A program made the translations under genes and the position numbers. A stretch of DNA of 64,000 nucleotides. Origin: Longispora sp047121295 (GTDB lineage Bacteria; Actinomycetota; Actinomycetes; Mycobacteriales; Micromonosporaceae). Below are positions 19,339 through 28,115 of the stretch, piece by piece (position 1 is the stretch's first letter; the number at the start of each line of letters is the position of its first letter). The notes under the pieces are model-generated. The model worked only from the letters and a program-made list of their open reading frames with translations. It was not told the DNA's origin and did not search any database. The DNA is taken from contig NZ_CP139447.1 in assembly GCF_047121295.1 (NCBI RefSeq), positions 2,418,001 to 2,482,000 of the forward strand. The letters run 5' to 3'.

Positions 19339-19350
19339 TACGATGCGGTG
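19339..19350 (+). promoter_or_regulatory. -10 element of a probable leaderless promoter
   Basis: TACGAT at 19339-19344 is followed five bases later by the GTG start of the BTAD gene, so transcription would begin at or next to the start codon. Confidence 0.5.
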
Positions 19351-22316
19351 TGGGATTCGATCTGCTCGGACCGGTCCGCTTCGAGTACGACGGTCAGGTC
19401 ATGGTGGTCCGGCGCCGGCAGGAGCGGTGCGGCCTGTGCCTGTTGCTGCTGGAGGCCGGTCGGGCGGTGCCCGTCGAGCGGCTGCTGGAGCTGCTGTGGG
19501 ACGGCCGGGCGCCGGCGTCGAGCCGGGCCACCGTGCACACCTACATCGCCCGGCTGCGCCGGATGATCGCACCCACGGGGCTGCGCCTGGAGACGAAAGG
19601 CGCCGCCTACCTGCTCGACGTCGACCGGCGGGCCGTGGACGTCCACCGGTTCTCCGACGGGCTCGACGCCGCCACCCGGATCGCCGACCCCGCCGAGCGG
19701 TTGCCGCTGCTGCGCGACCTCCTCGCCCTGTGGCGGGGTCCGCTGATGGCCGACACCGCCGACGACGCCCTCCGCGAACGGCTCGGCACGGAGCTGGAGG
19801 CCCGACGGCTGACGGCGCTGGAACTGCACGCGCAGGCCCAGATCGAGGTCGGCCTGCACGCGTGCGACGAGCTCCTCGAACTCGTACGCCGGCACCCCAC
19901 CCGTGAGCGACTGGTCTGGCTGGCCATGCTCGCCCTGTACCGGTCGGGCCGGCAGGCGCACGCCCTGGAGATCTACCGGCGGACGCGTACCCATCTCGTC
20001 GAGGAACTGGGCATCGAGCCCTCCGCCGAGCTGCGCGGCCTGCACGAGCGCATGCTGCGGGCCGACCCGACGTTGTCGGCCGGGGAGGTGGCCACGCCCC
20101 GCCGGGAGTACCTTCCCCGCGACGTGCCCGACTTCACCGGCCGGGCCGGGGAACTGCGCTGGCTGGACACCGTGGCGGGCGGGCGCTCCCCGGTAGCGGT
20201 CGTCTCCGCGATCTCGGGCACCGGCGGGATGGGCAAGACGGCCCTCGCGGTGCACTGGGCGCACGCCGCGATGCGCCGGTTCCCCGACGGGCAGCTCTAT
20301 CTCGACCTGCGCGGACACGGCGCCGGCGCCGCGCTCGGGGCCGGAGAGGCGGTGCGCCGCCTGCTCCGGATGCTCGGGCTGCCCGCCGCGTCCATCCCCG
20401 ACCAGGACGACGAGGCCGCCGCGCTGTACCGCGCGCGGCTGTCCGCGCGACGGATGCTCATCGTGCTGGACAACGCCGCCTCCGCCCGACAGGTCCGCCC
20501 GCTGCTGCCCGGCGGCCCCGGCAACCTCGTCGTGGTGACCAGCCGCGACCGCCTCGCGGGCCTGGTCGCCCGCGACGGCGCGCACCGGCTCGACCTCGAC
20601 AGCCTCACCGACGCCGAGGCCGAGGACCTGGTCGCGCAGATCATCGGCCCGCACCGCACGCGCGCCGAACCACAGGCCGCCGCCGCGGTGATCCGGATCT
20701 GCGGGGGCCTGCCGCTGGCGCTGCGGATCGCCGCGACGAACCTCGCGGAGCAGCCCGGCATGACGCTGCGGTCCTGGGTGGACGCCGTCGCCGACGACCG
20801 GCTCGACCGCCTGGCGGTCGACGGCGACCCGGACAGCGCCGTCCGCGCCGTCTTCGCCCTGAGCCTCGCCCGGTTGGCGGACCCTGCCGCCGTCCTGTTC
20901 CGCCGGCTGGGCCTGCTGCCGGTGACCGAGGTCGCCCCCTGGCTCGCGGCCGACCTGACCGGCGGGTCCGAGACCGCCGCGGCCGACCTATTGGGTACCC
21001 TGCGCGACGCGTCGCTGCTGTCGGCCCCGCGGACCGGCGCCCGGTTCGTCCTGCACGATCTCGTTCAGCTGTTCGCCCGGGAGCAGGCCGACGCCGACGA
21101 CCTCGCAGCGCTCCAGCGGAGCTACCGGTCGCTCCTGGGGCTCGCCCTGCACGCGGACGCCGAGCTGCCCAGCAAGCACTACCCGACGCCCCGGCCCGAC
21201 GACCTCGCCGACCGGGCCTGGCCGTTGTCCACCGCACCGGCGCAGTGGCTGGCCGACGAGTGGGACCTGCTCGTCGGCGTGGCGCGCGACTGCGTCGCCC
21301 GAGGCTGGCCGGACCTCGCCTGGCGGATGGTCGCCGCCCTGACGAACTTCGCCAGCAACCGCTCCTACATCGCCGAGTGGACCGACGCCGCCGAGGCGGC
21401 ACTGGCCGCCGCACCCGACGGGTACGGAGCGGCGTGCCTGCTCCTCGGCCTCGGCGGGATGATGCGCGGTCGCGGCGAGCACACGTCCACGGCGGCCATG
21501 CTCGGCCGGGCGCGGCGCCTGTTCGCCCGACACGGCGACGACCTGCGCGCCGCCACCGCCGCGTCGCAGCTCAGCATGGTGTACCGCCAACAGGACCGGG
21601 TGCGGTCCGCGCAGGTCGCCATCGACTGGGCGATCGCCCGGCTGCGCGACCGGCCACCGACCTCCCAACTGGGCCAGGCGTACGTGGCCCGCGGCAACCT
21701 GCTCACCCTCCGGGACGATCCGCAGGACCTGGTCAGCGCGTCGTTCGAGCAGGCGGCGGCGGTGATGCGGGCCGTCGGCGACCTGGCCGGCGAGGGCCAC
21801 GCCCTGACCTGCCTGGCGTCCAGCCTGCGCCGGACCGGCGATCCCGGACAGGCGCTGGTCGCGGCGGAACGGGCCGCGGAGCTGTTCGTCGCCGCCGACG
21901 ACGAGCCCGGCCAGTGCGCGGCGGCCCTCGAACTCGGCCGGCTGCACCTCGACACCGGCGACATCGACGCGGCGTGGACGCACGTCCGACGGGGCCTCGC
22001 CGACGCCCGGGACTCCTACCACCCGCGCGCGGTGCGCAACGCCGTACAGCTCGCCGGCGAGATCGCCCTGCACCGCGACGACCTGCCCACCGCGCTCGCA
22101 CTGCTCGCCGAGGCCACCGAGCTGTCCCGAGCCCTCGGGCAGACCCGCCCGCTGCACCGGGCGCTGCTGCACCTGAGCAGGGCGCACGCCGCCGCCGGCG
22201 ACGTGGCTGCCGCGCTCCGCACGGGCGAGGAGGCCCTCGCCGTCGCCCGGACCATCGACCCACCGACGGAACAGCGGGCCCTCACCTGGGTCCGGACGCT
22301 CGCCCCGCCGGGCTAG
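19350..22316 (+). CDS. AfsR/SARP-type regulator: BTAD + NB-ARC + TPR
   Basis: 988 aa. GTG start placed directly downstream of TACGAT without a ribosome-binding site, so probably leaderless. Winged-helix domain (about 1-90, GFDLLGPVRF start), BTAD (to about 235, ending EELGIEPSAEL), NB-ARC ATPase with P-loop GTGGMGKTAL near residue 293, LIVLDNAAS, and CGGLPLALRI near 450, then about 400 residues of helical TPR-like repeats. It has the same architecture as the proteins at 10416 and 41985 but is clearly diverged. It lies directly after the I36 inhibitor gene, whose promoter has SARP-like repeats; local regulation is a reasonable inference. Confidence 0.92.
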   Translation: MGFDLLGPVRFEYDGQVMVVRRRQERCGLCLLLLEAGRAVPVERLLELLWDGRAPASSRATVHTYIARLRRMIAPTGLRLETKGAAYLLDVDRRAVDVHRFSDGLDAATRIADPAERLPLLRDLLALWRGPLMADTADDALRERLGTELEARRLTALELHAQAQIEVGLHACDELLELVRRHPTRERLVWLAMLALYRSGRQAHALEIYRRTRTHLVEELGIEPSAELRGLHERMLRADPTLSAGEVATPRREYLPRDVPDFTGRAGELRWLDTVAGGRSPVAVVSAISGTGGMGKTALAVHWAHAAMRRFPDGQLYLDLRGHGAGAALGAGEAVRRLLRMLGLPAASIPDQDDEAAALYRARLSARRMLIVLDNAASARQVRPLLPGGPGNLVVVTSRDRLAGLVARDGAHRLDLDSLTDAEAEDLVAQIIGPHRTRAEPQAAAAVIRICGGLPLALRIAATNLAEQPGMTLRSWVDAVADDRLDRLAVDGDPDSAVRAVFALSLARLADPAAVLFRRLGLLPVTEVAPWLAADLTGGSETAAADLLGTLRDASLLSAPRTGARFVLHDLVQLFAREQADADDLAALQRSYRSLLGLALHADAELPSKHYPTPRPDDLADRAWPLSTAPAQWLADEWDLLVGVARDCVARGWPDLAWRMVAALTNFASNRSYIAEWTDAAEAALAAAPDGYGAACLLLGLGGMMRGRGEHTSTAAMLGRARRLFARHGDDLRAATAASQLSMVYRQQDRVRSAQVAIDWAIARLRDRPPTSQLGQAYVARGNLLTLRDDPQDLVSASFEQAAAVMRAVGDLAGEGHALTCLASSLRRTGDPGQALVAAERAAELFVAADDEPGQCAAALELGRLHLDTGDIDAAWTHVRRGLADARDSYHPRAVRNAVQLAGEIALHRDDLPTALALLAEATELSRALGQTRPLHRALLHLSRAHAAAGDVAAALRTGEEALAVARTIDPPTEQRALTWVRTLAPPG

Positions 22317-22358
22317 CCCCCGGCGACGGCGGAGACCCCGCCCCGCCGGCCCCGCATC

Positions 22359-22610
22359 GCCCCCGCCACGGCCACGGCGCGCTACCTGTCCGCCTACGGC
22401 ATCAGCTGGGGCATCGCGGGCCTGGCCGGCCCCCTCGCCGGAACCCAACTCCTCGAGCACGCCGGCCAGGCCTGGTTGTGGACCACGGCCGGAGCCTGCG
22501 GCCTGGTCCTCGCGGCAGTCCAACCCCGACTACACCGCTCTGCCAGGCAGCGCATCGACGTACACCCGCCCTCTCCGAGGGTCGCCTCACCGGAGCCCCT
22601 GGTCGGGTAG
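22359..22610 (+). pseudogene. C-terminal remnant of an MFS transporter
   Basis: An open frame without a start reads ARYLSAYGISWGIAGLAGPL, followed by GTQLLEHAGQAWLW and a last hydrophobic segment, ending at TAG 22610. This matches the last two or three helices of MFS transporters, where R-G-R-Y-x-S-A-Y-G-x-S-W is a common loop. The first ten helices are missing, and upstream lies the BTAD gene end. Confidence 0.55.
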
Positions 22611-22623
22611 CCAGGCCGCGCGG

Positions 22624-22935
22624 TTGATCGGGCGTGACTCTCATCGCGAGGATCGTCGGACGGTGTTCCATGGCGGCCCGGAGCAGACGGTGTAACCCGT
22701 CGAGGATCACCAGCCGGCCGCGATGGTCGACGACGTGGACCGGGTAGGACCGATCGGCCGCCAGCACGCGGCGAAGGTGGTGCGGATACGCCTCGGGCGT
22801 GTGCTGGACCTGCCGGGGCGTCACCTGGAAGAGGCGTTGGCCGGTTTCACGGAGCGGTACCCGGCGGTACAGGTCACCGATCCACCACGCCGACTGCCCT
22901 TGGCGGTGACGACCCCGACCGGCAGCCCAGATCAT
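22624..22935 (-). pseudogene. ParB/Srx-like fragment, probably decayed
   Basis: The frame reads RRVPLRETGQRLFQVTP, YPHHLRRVL, then YPVHVVDHRGRLVILDGLH and RLLRAA. The V-x-x-H-R-G-x-L-x-I-L-D-G-x-H-R-L segment resembles ParB-like domains that use the DGxHR motif. No credible ribosome-binding site precedes it, its start lies inside a CBS-like relic, and the frame runs on into antisense of an MFS relic. Either a broken gene or a short functional ORF with a start I cannot identify. Confidence 0.4.
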
Positions 22936-23002
22936 CGATCACGGCGACCGCGCCGACGCCGTGGTCCTTCATGAACCGGGCCACCTGCCCGACTGTGGGG
23001 GT
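22925..23002 (-). pseudogene. CBS-domain fragment
   Basis: One minus-strand frame reads TVGQVARFMKDHGVGAVAV followed by IDDLG, a typical N-terminal half of a CBS domain. Stops lie just upstream and the frame dissolves downstream, so it is a relic. Confidence 0.45.
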
Positions 23003-23108
23003 CAATGTTCATTACTGGGCATAAATGGATGAGTGGGTAGATATCTCGGCCCGAGCTCCCGGAATTCTTGCGGTCAGCCGTTCAGATGATTGCCGCCGTG
23101 TGGCATGC

Positions 23109-23133
23109 TTATTAAATTCGAGAAACTAAGTAA
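23109..23133. promoter_or_regulatory. Imperfect palindrome, candidate ROK operator
   Basis: A 25-base AT-rich element (TTATTAAATTC, GA-centre, AAACTAAGTAA) matches its own reverse complement at 7 of 12 half-site positions, including TTA/TAA ends. It sits immediately before the ROK gene's ribosome-binding site in otherwise GC-rich DNA, as expected for an autoregulatory operator/promoter. Confidence 0.4.
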
Positions 23134-23144
23134 AGGGGTGTGGA

Positions 23145-24317
23145 GTGAGCAACAGGCAGCAGGGCGTGGCCACGGTGGGGCAGGACTCCGAGGCGATGCG
23201 CCGACGCAACGAGTCGGCGGTGCTCCGGACGGTCCTGGCCCACGGCGCCGTCGCCCGTGCCGAGATCGCCCGACACGCCGGCTTGTCCGCGCCCAGCGTC
23301 ACGAAGGTCGTCGCCCGGCTGATCGAGGCCGGCGCCCTGCGCGAGCTGGCGCCCCAGGCCCCGGCCGACATCGGCAGGCCCCGCGTCCCGCTCACCCTGG
23401 AGGGCACCGCCGCGGTGGCCCTGGGCGTGCACATCGGCCTGTTGCGCACCACGATCGGCCTCGTCGGCCTCGACGGTACCGTCCGGGCCCAGGTCGCGCT
23501 GCCCCACGAGACCCAGCCCGAGCCGCTGGTGGCCCAGGCAGCCGCCGCCGTCGAGGCGTTCCTCGCCGAGCACCTCGGCGACCAGCGGCTCGTCGGCACC
23601 GGCGTGAGTACCGGCGGCTGGGTCGACGAGGACGCCGGCGTCGTGGTCGAGCACCCGGCGCTCGGCTGGACGGATGTCCCGCTGCTCGCCATGCTGCGCG
23701 ACAAGGTGCCCGGGCCCATCCGGCTCGGGCAGAACACCCGTGCGACCGCGCAGGCGGAGATGTGGTTCGGGGCGGGGCGCGACGTGCACGACCTGGTCCT
23801 GGTCTTCGTCGGCAACGTGGTCGGCGTCGCCACCGTCGTCGGCGGTGTCATCCAGCGCGGGCCCCGTTCGGCGGCCGGCAGCGTCGACCACGCGCCGGTC
23901 GACGGCGGGACCCTGCAGTCCAGGGCCAGCGACACGGCCGTGCTCGCCGAGGCCCGGGCGCGGGGACTCCAGGTCGCCGACTTCGACGCCGTCGTGGACC
24001 TGGCCCGTGCCGGGGACGAGACGGCGGACGCGATCCTGCGGACCCGGGCCCGGTACGTCGGCCGGGCCGTGGCCATGCTCGCCGACCTGCTCAACCCGTC
24101 CCGGATCGTCCTGGCCGGCGGCGTGGTGGCCATTCCGGCCCATGTGGACGAGGTGCGCGCCGAGGCCAGCGCCCGCGCGCACCGGCTGGCGGCCGACCTG
24201 GGCGAACGCATTCTTCCGACCACGTTCGGCGAGGGCTCCCTGGTGGTGTCCTCCGCGGCGGCGCTGCTGGAGGACCTGCTGGCCGACCCGCTCGCTTTCC
24301 TTGAGGAGTCACGATGA
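23145..24317 (+). CDS. ROK-family transcriptional regulator
   Basis: 390 aa; GTG start with AAAGGGG upstream. N-terminal winged helix (about 18-85) with NESAVLRTVLAHGAVARAEI and HAGLSAPSVTKVVARLIEAG, followed by a ROK sugar-kinase-like fold. The ATP/phosphate segment is GVHIGL rather than the DxGxT of active kinases. The family zinc-binding cysteine cluster is not obvious, so it is a sugar-sensing repressor rather than a kinase. It is the first gene of the sugar-acid catabolic operon (small ORF, dehydratase, ABC importer, SMP-30, SDR, aldolase, kinase) and is the natural candidate to repress it, with an AT-rich imperfect palindrome at its own promoter. Confidence 0.9.
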   Translation: MSNRQQGVATVGQDSEAMRRRNESAVLRTVLAHGAVARAEIARHAGLSAPSVTKVVARLIEAGALRELAPQAPADIGRPRVPLTLEGTAAVALGVHIGLLRTTIGLVGLDGTVRAQVALPHETQPEPLVAQAAAAVEAFLAEHLGDQRLVGTGVSTGGWVDEDAGVVVEHPALGWTDVPLLAMLRDKVPGPIRLGQNTRATAQAEMWFGAGRDVHDLVLVFVGNVVGVATVVGGVIQRGPRSAAGSVDHAPVDGGTLQSRASDTAVLAEARARGLQVADFDAVVDLARAGDETADAILRTRARYVGRAVAMLADLLNPSRIVLAGGVVAIPAHVDEVRAEASARAHRLAADLGERILPTTFGEGSLVVSSAAALLEDLLADPLAFLEESR

Positions 24318-24511
24318 GAACCACAGCGACCCTGGACCGGGCCGACGACGTCATCCCGGTGGCACCACCTACCGTCCGTCCGGCGTGCCGGGGCGGCTAC
24401 GGCGGCTGCGGCTCCGAGCCGCACCGCGCACGCCGGGACCGCCGAGCACCGGCGGCGACCCGATGCGCGCGCGCGACGCTGCCGGCCCGACGCCGAGCGG
24501 CCTCGGCATGA
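24314..24511 (+). CDS. Small coupled ORF (65 aa) of unknown function
   Basis: The ATG overlaps the ROK stop (ATGA) and has GAGGAG five bases upstream, one of the best initiation sites in the region. Its stop overlaps the dehydratase start in a second ATGA. The N-terminus (MRTTATLDRADDVIPVAPPT) looks protein-like; the rest is Arg/Ala/Cys-rich with no domain. Either a translational-coupling peptide or the remnant of a deleted catabolic enzyme that kept its start. I recognise no family. Confidence 0.5.
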   Translation: MRTTATLDRADDVIPVAPPTVRPACRGGYGGCGSEPHRARRDRRAPAATRCARATLPARRRAASA

Positions 24512-25590
24512 TCCGCGACATCACCATGTACCGGATCGCCGTTTCCCCCCGCACCTCGTGGCTGGTCCTCGCGGTCAGCGACCGGGCCGGGGTCACCGGC
24601 CTGGGGGAGTGCTCCGACGCCGGTGACGAGGGCCTGGTCGAGGCAACGCTGTCAGCCTGGTGGCCGGCGCTGCGGTCCCGCGACGCGCTGGCCGAGCAGG
24701 ACGCGGTGCTCGAAGGGCTCGCCGACCGGGTCACCGGCCTGCCGGAGGCCACAGTGCTCGGCGGCCTGGACCAGGCGCTCAGCGACCTGGTGGCCCGGCG
24801 CGAGGGCGTACCCCTCTGGAAGTGGCTCGGTGGGTCCGACCCCGGCGCCGTCGATGTCTACGCCAACATCAACCGGGCTCCCGGCGGACGCGAACCCGGT
24901 GAGGTCGCGTCGGTGGCCCGCGCGGCGGTCGCCGCCGGGTTCCGGGCCGTGAAGCTCGCGCCCTTCGACGTGCCCGGATCCGGTCCGCTCGCGGAGGTCG
25001 GACTGGCCCGGGTCCGCGCCGTCCGGGCCGCCGTCGGCGACGACGTGGACGTGATGGTGGACTGCCACGAGCGGCTGTCCCTCGACGATCTGGACCCGAT
25101 CCTGGCCCCCCTCGCCGATCTGGGCCTGTTCTGGTTGGAGGACGCGGTCGGGATCGACCGGGTCGAGGAGCTGCGTCAGCTGCGCTCGCGGACCCCGCTG
25201 CGGCTCGCCGGGGGCGAGTTCGCCTTCGCCCCGGGCGACATCGCGCCGGCGGTCGAGGCCGGGGTGGTCGACGTGCTGATGCCCGACGTCAAACACGCCG
25301 GGGGGCTGCGCCGCGCGCTCGCCCTGGCCCGGGTCGGTGCCGGGACCGAGGTCTCGTTGCACAACCCGTGCGGGCCGGTGGCCACCGCCGCCAGCGCGCA
25401 CCTCACAGCGGCGTGTCCCGGGGCGATCGCCCTGGAATACGCGTTCGGCGAGGTCGGCTGGCGTGCCGACCTGGTCGGCGGCGCCGAACGGATCACCGAT
25501 GGCCGACTGGCCATCCCCCCAGGACCCGGCCTCGGCCTGGATCTGGACAAACGCCTCCCCTCGGTCACCGCGGTGTGGTCGACTCGCTAG
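24508..25590 (+). CDS. Mandelate racemase / enolase-superfamily sugar-acid dehydratase
   Basis: 360 aa; ATG 24508 overlaps the previous stop (ATGA); ATG 24463 is in frame upstream. Enolase-superfamily features: capping domain (about 1-125), then a TIM-like barrel with AVKLAPFD (Lys on strand 2), metal ligands in VMVDCHERL (Asp), WLEDAVGID (Glu) and AGGEFAF (Glu), DVLMPDVKHAGG, and SLHNPCGPVATAAS with the catalytic-type His. Most relatives dehydrate aldonic or aldaric acids to 2-keto-3-deoxy acids. The downstream KDPG-type aldolase and PfkB kinase are exactly the enzymes that would use that product. The specific substrate is not deducible; galactonate, gluconate-like or deoxysugar acids are candidates. 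Confidence 0.85.
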   Translation: MIRDITMYRIAVSPRTSWLVLAVSDRAGVTGLGECSDAGDEGLVEATLSAWWPALRSRDALAEQDAVLEGLADRVTGLPEATVLGGLDQALSDLVARREGVPLWKWLGGSDPGAVDVYANINRAPGGREPGEVASVARAAVAAGFRAVKLAPFDVPGSGPLAEVGLARVRAVRAAVGDDVDVMVDCHERLSLDDLDPILAPLADLGLFWLEDAVGIDRVEELRQLRSRTPLRLAGGEFAFAPGDIAPAVEAGVVDVLMPDVKHAGGLRRALALARVGAGTEVSLHNPCGPVATAASAHLTAACPGAIALEYAFGEVGWRADLVGGAERITDGRLAIPPGPGLGLDLDKRLPSVTAVWSTR

Positions 25591-25599
25591 GAGAAAATC

Positions 25600-27165
25600 A
25601 TGTCCCGAAACCCTGACCTGTCCCGCCGGACCCTCCTGGCCACGATCGGTGCCGGAGGAGTCGCCGCGCTGCTGCCCGGGTGCCGGTCGGCCGTCGAGCA
25701 GGCGGACGGAGCCGGTGCCCCCACGCCGGGCGGCGTCCTGAGGATCGCGCAGGCCGCCGACATCTCGCCGAAGACGCTGCTGTCGCAGAACAACCCGAAC
25801 ATGGCCGTGTGTCGCACGGTGTTCAACACCCTCTTCGAGTACGACCACAGGACGCTCGCCGCGAAGCCGGGCCTGGCCGAGTCGTTCCAGCTCGCCGACA
25901 ACGGCGCGACGGTCACCCTGAAGCTCCGGCACGGCGTGACCTTCCACAGCGGCCGGCCGTTCGGCGCGAAGGACGTGCTGTTCACCCTGGAGCACCTCCG
26001 GAAGGACACCACGAGCTCGCAGCTCAAGCATGTCGCCAGGGCCGTCGCGGACGCCTCGGCCACCGGCGACGGCGAGGTGCGGCTGCGGTTCGACCATCCG
26101 GTCAGCAACCTGTTCGACCTGTTCGAGATCATGCTGATCCTGGACTCCGAGTCGATCGGCGACCTGGAGAAGGGCTCCAAGCTGATCGGCACCGGGCCGT
26201 ACAAGGTCGACTCCTACACGCCCGGCAGCGGGCTGAAGCTGTCCCGCAACGAGAAGTACTTCAAGCGGACCTACCTCGACGGGGTGGACATCTCCATCGT
26301 CACCCAGTCCTCGTCGATGCTGTCGTCCCTGAAGTCGGGACAGACCCACCTCGCCCTGGACATGGCCCCGCTGGACGCGGCCTCGGTGCGCACCGACCCG
26401 GCGTACGAGCTGGTCGTGGCCGACCCGCACGACTCGACGTTCTACGTGGCCTCCAACGTGAAGGTCGCCCCGCTGGACCGCAAGGAGGTGCGCCAGGCCA
26501 TCGCGTGGGCGATCGACAGGGAACGCGTCCTCAAGCAGGTGCTCGGCGGGATCGGGTCGACCAGTTCACTGCCGTGGTCGCCGTCCTCGCCGGCCTACGA
26601 CAAGGCCGCCGCCGGGCGCTACCACTACGACCCGGCCAGGGCGAAGCAGCTCATCGCCCAGTCCGGTGCGGCCGGGGCGCACCTCGACGTGGTGTACAAC
26701 GCCGGGCTGGCCACCAACGCGGCGATCGCCGAGATCGTGCAGTACAACCTGAAGGAAGCCGGTCTGGACGCCGCCGCCGTGCCGTTGCAGGCGGCCGACT
26801 TCCAGGGCAAGCTCACCTCCGGCGCCCTGCCGGGGCTGTTCGTCAACGGGCACGGATTCGGGCACCTCAACCCGGCGACCCTGGTCAAGGGCGCGTTCCC
26901 GTTCAACGCCGACCGTAACGCCTCCAACTTCGACTCGGCCGAGTACAGGCAGCTCGCCGACACGCTGTGGAAGAGCACCGACGACGGGGCCCGGCGCGCG
27001 GCGGCGGCGAAGGTCAACGCGTTCCTCCTCGACGAGCAGTTCGTGTCCGACCTCGTGGTCAGCGCGCACACCTACGCGATCACCCGCAAGGTGCGCGGCC
27101 TGGCGTGGTCGATGTTCGACTACCTCAACCTCGACGAGACCTATCTGGTCGGTGGGCGGCCATGA
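25600..27165 (+). CDS. ABC transporter substrate-binding lipoprotein (SBP_bac_5, Opp/Dpp type)
   Basis: 521 aa; AGGAG upstream. The N-terminus has a twin-arginine-like SRRTLLATIG segment and a lipobox-like LLPGC, so it is an exported lipoprotein anchored on the outer face of the membrane. The body has SBP family 5 hallmarks: TLFEYDHRT, LRHGVTFHSGRPF, KLIGTGPYKV, VRQAIAWAIDRE. Family members bind peptides, nickel or, in plant-polysaccharide users, oligosaccharides. The enzymes in this operon argue for a sugar or oligosaccharide ligand. It is coupled to the first permease by an ATGA overlap. Confidence 0.9.
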   Translation: MSRNPDLSRRTLLATIGAGGVAALLPGCRSAVEQADGAGAPTPGGVLRIAQAADISPKTLLSQNNPNMAVCRTVFNTLFEYDHRTLAAKPGLAESFQLADNGATVTLKLRHGVTFHSGRPFGAKDVLFTLEHLRKDTTSSQLKHVARAVADASATGDGEVRLRFDHPVSNLFDLFEIMLILDSESIGDLEKGSKLIGTGPYKVDSYTPGSGLKLSRNEKYFKRTYLDGVDISIVTQSSSMLSSLKSGQTHLALDMAPLDAASVRTDPAYELVVADPHDSTFYVASNVKVAPLDRKEVRQAIAWAIDRERVLKQVLGGIGSTSSLPWSPSSPAYDKAAAGRYHYDPARAKQLIAQSGAAGAHLDVVYNAGLATNAAIAEIVQYNLKEAGLDAAAVPLQAADFQGKLTSGALPGLFVNGHGFGHLNPATLVKGAFPFNADRNASNFDSAEYRQLADTLWKSTDDGARRAAAAKVNAFLLDEQFVSDLVVSAHTYAITRKVRGLAWSMFDYLNLDETYLVGGRP

Positions 27166-28115
27166 TCGGATACACCCTCCGACGGGTACCGTCCGCGCTG
27201 CTCGTCCTCCTGGTCGCCTCCTGGGTCGTGTTCGCCATCCTGCGGCTCGCGCCCGGCGACCCGGCCGTGGTGCTCGCCGGGCCGGACCCCAGCCCGGCGA
27301 CGATCGAGGCCGTCCGGCACCAGCTGGGGCTCGACCAGAGCGTGTGGCACCAGTACGCGACCTGGCTCGGCGGGCTGCTGTCCGGCGACCTGGGCACCTC
27401 CTACATCCTCGGCGCGCCGATCGGCACCCTGATCGGCCACGGGCTGGGCAACACCGCCCAACTCGCCGGCGCGGCCCTGCTGCTGGCGGTGCTGATCGGC
27501 GGGGCGGCCGGCATGGCGCTGGGCACCACCCGGCGCAAGGTCACCGCCCAGGCCCTCGGCGGGCTGGTGAGCCTGATGTTCGCCGTGCCGCCGTACGTGT
27601 CCGGGGTGCTGCTCGTCCTCGTGTTCGCCGTCACGGCCCGGGTGCTGCCGGCCAGCGGCCAGGTGTCGGTGTTCGATGATCCGGTGCTGGGGGTCCAGTA
27701 CCTGATCATGCCGGCGCTGTGCCTGGCACTGCCCGCCGCCGCCGTGATCGCCCGGTTCCTGGCGGCGTCGATGCGCCGGGTCCTCGACGAGGACTTCGTG
27801 GCCACCGGCATCGCCAAGGGCATCAGCCGCCGCCGGTTGCTGTGGCGGCACGTGCTGCCCAACGCGTTGCCACCGGTGGTGACGATCCTGGGCATCCAGA
27901 TCGGACAGCTGCTCGGCGGCGCGATCGTGGTCGAGGCGATCTTCGCCTGGCCCGGGGTCGGCCAGCTCCTGCTCGGCGGCGTTCTGGGCCGCGACTACCT
28001 GCTGGTCCAGGACCTGCTGATGCTCGCGGTCACCGTGTTCGTCGTGCTGCAGACGCTCACCGGCATCGCGCACACCGCCCTCGACCCCCGCATGCGCGAC
28101 CAGGAGGGACGATGA
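27162..28115 (+). CDS. ABC transporter permease, DppB type
   Basis: 317 aa, ATG overlapping the binding-protein stop. About six membrane helices, starting with MIGYTLRRVPSALLVLLVAS, then ILRLAPGDPA and LGLDQSVWHQYATWLGGLLSGDLG (a typical DppB periplasmic region, in pieces LGLDQSVWHQ, YATWLGGLLSGDLG). The EAA coupling loop is readable as FVATGIAKGISRRRLLWRHV followed by LPNALPPV. Forms the membrane channel together with the next gene's product. Confidence 0.92.
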   Translation: MIGYTLRRVPSALLVLLVASWVVFAILRLAPGDPAVVLAGPDPSPATIEAVRHQLGLDQSVWHQYATWLGGLLSGDLGTSYILGAPIGTLIGHGLGNTAQLAGAALLLAVLIGGAAGMALGTTRRKVTAQALGGLVSLMFAVPPYVSGVLLVLVFAVTARVLPASGQVSVFDDPVLGVQYLIMPALCLALPAAAVIARFLAASMRRVLDEDFVATGIAKGISRRRLLWRHVLPNALPPVVTILGIQIGQLLGGAIVVEAIFAWPGVGQLLLGGVLGRDYLLVQDLLMLAVTVFVVLQTLTGIAHTALDPRMRDQEGR

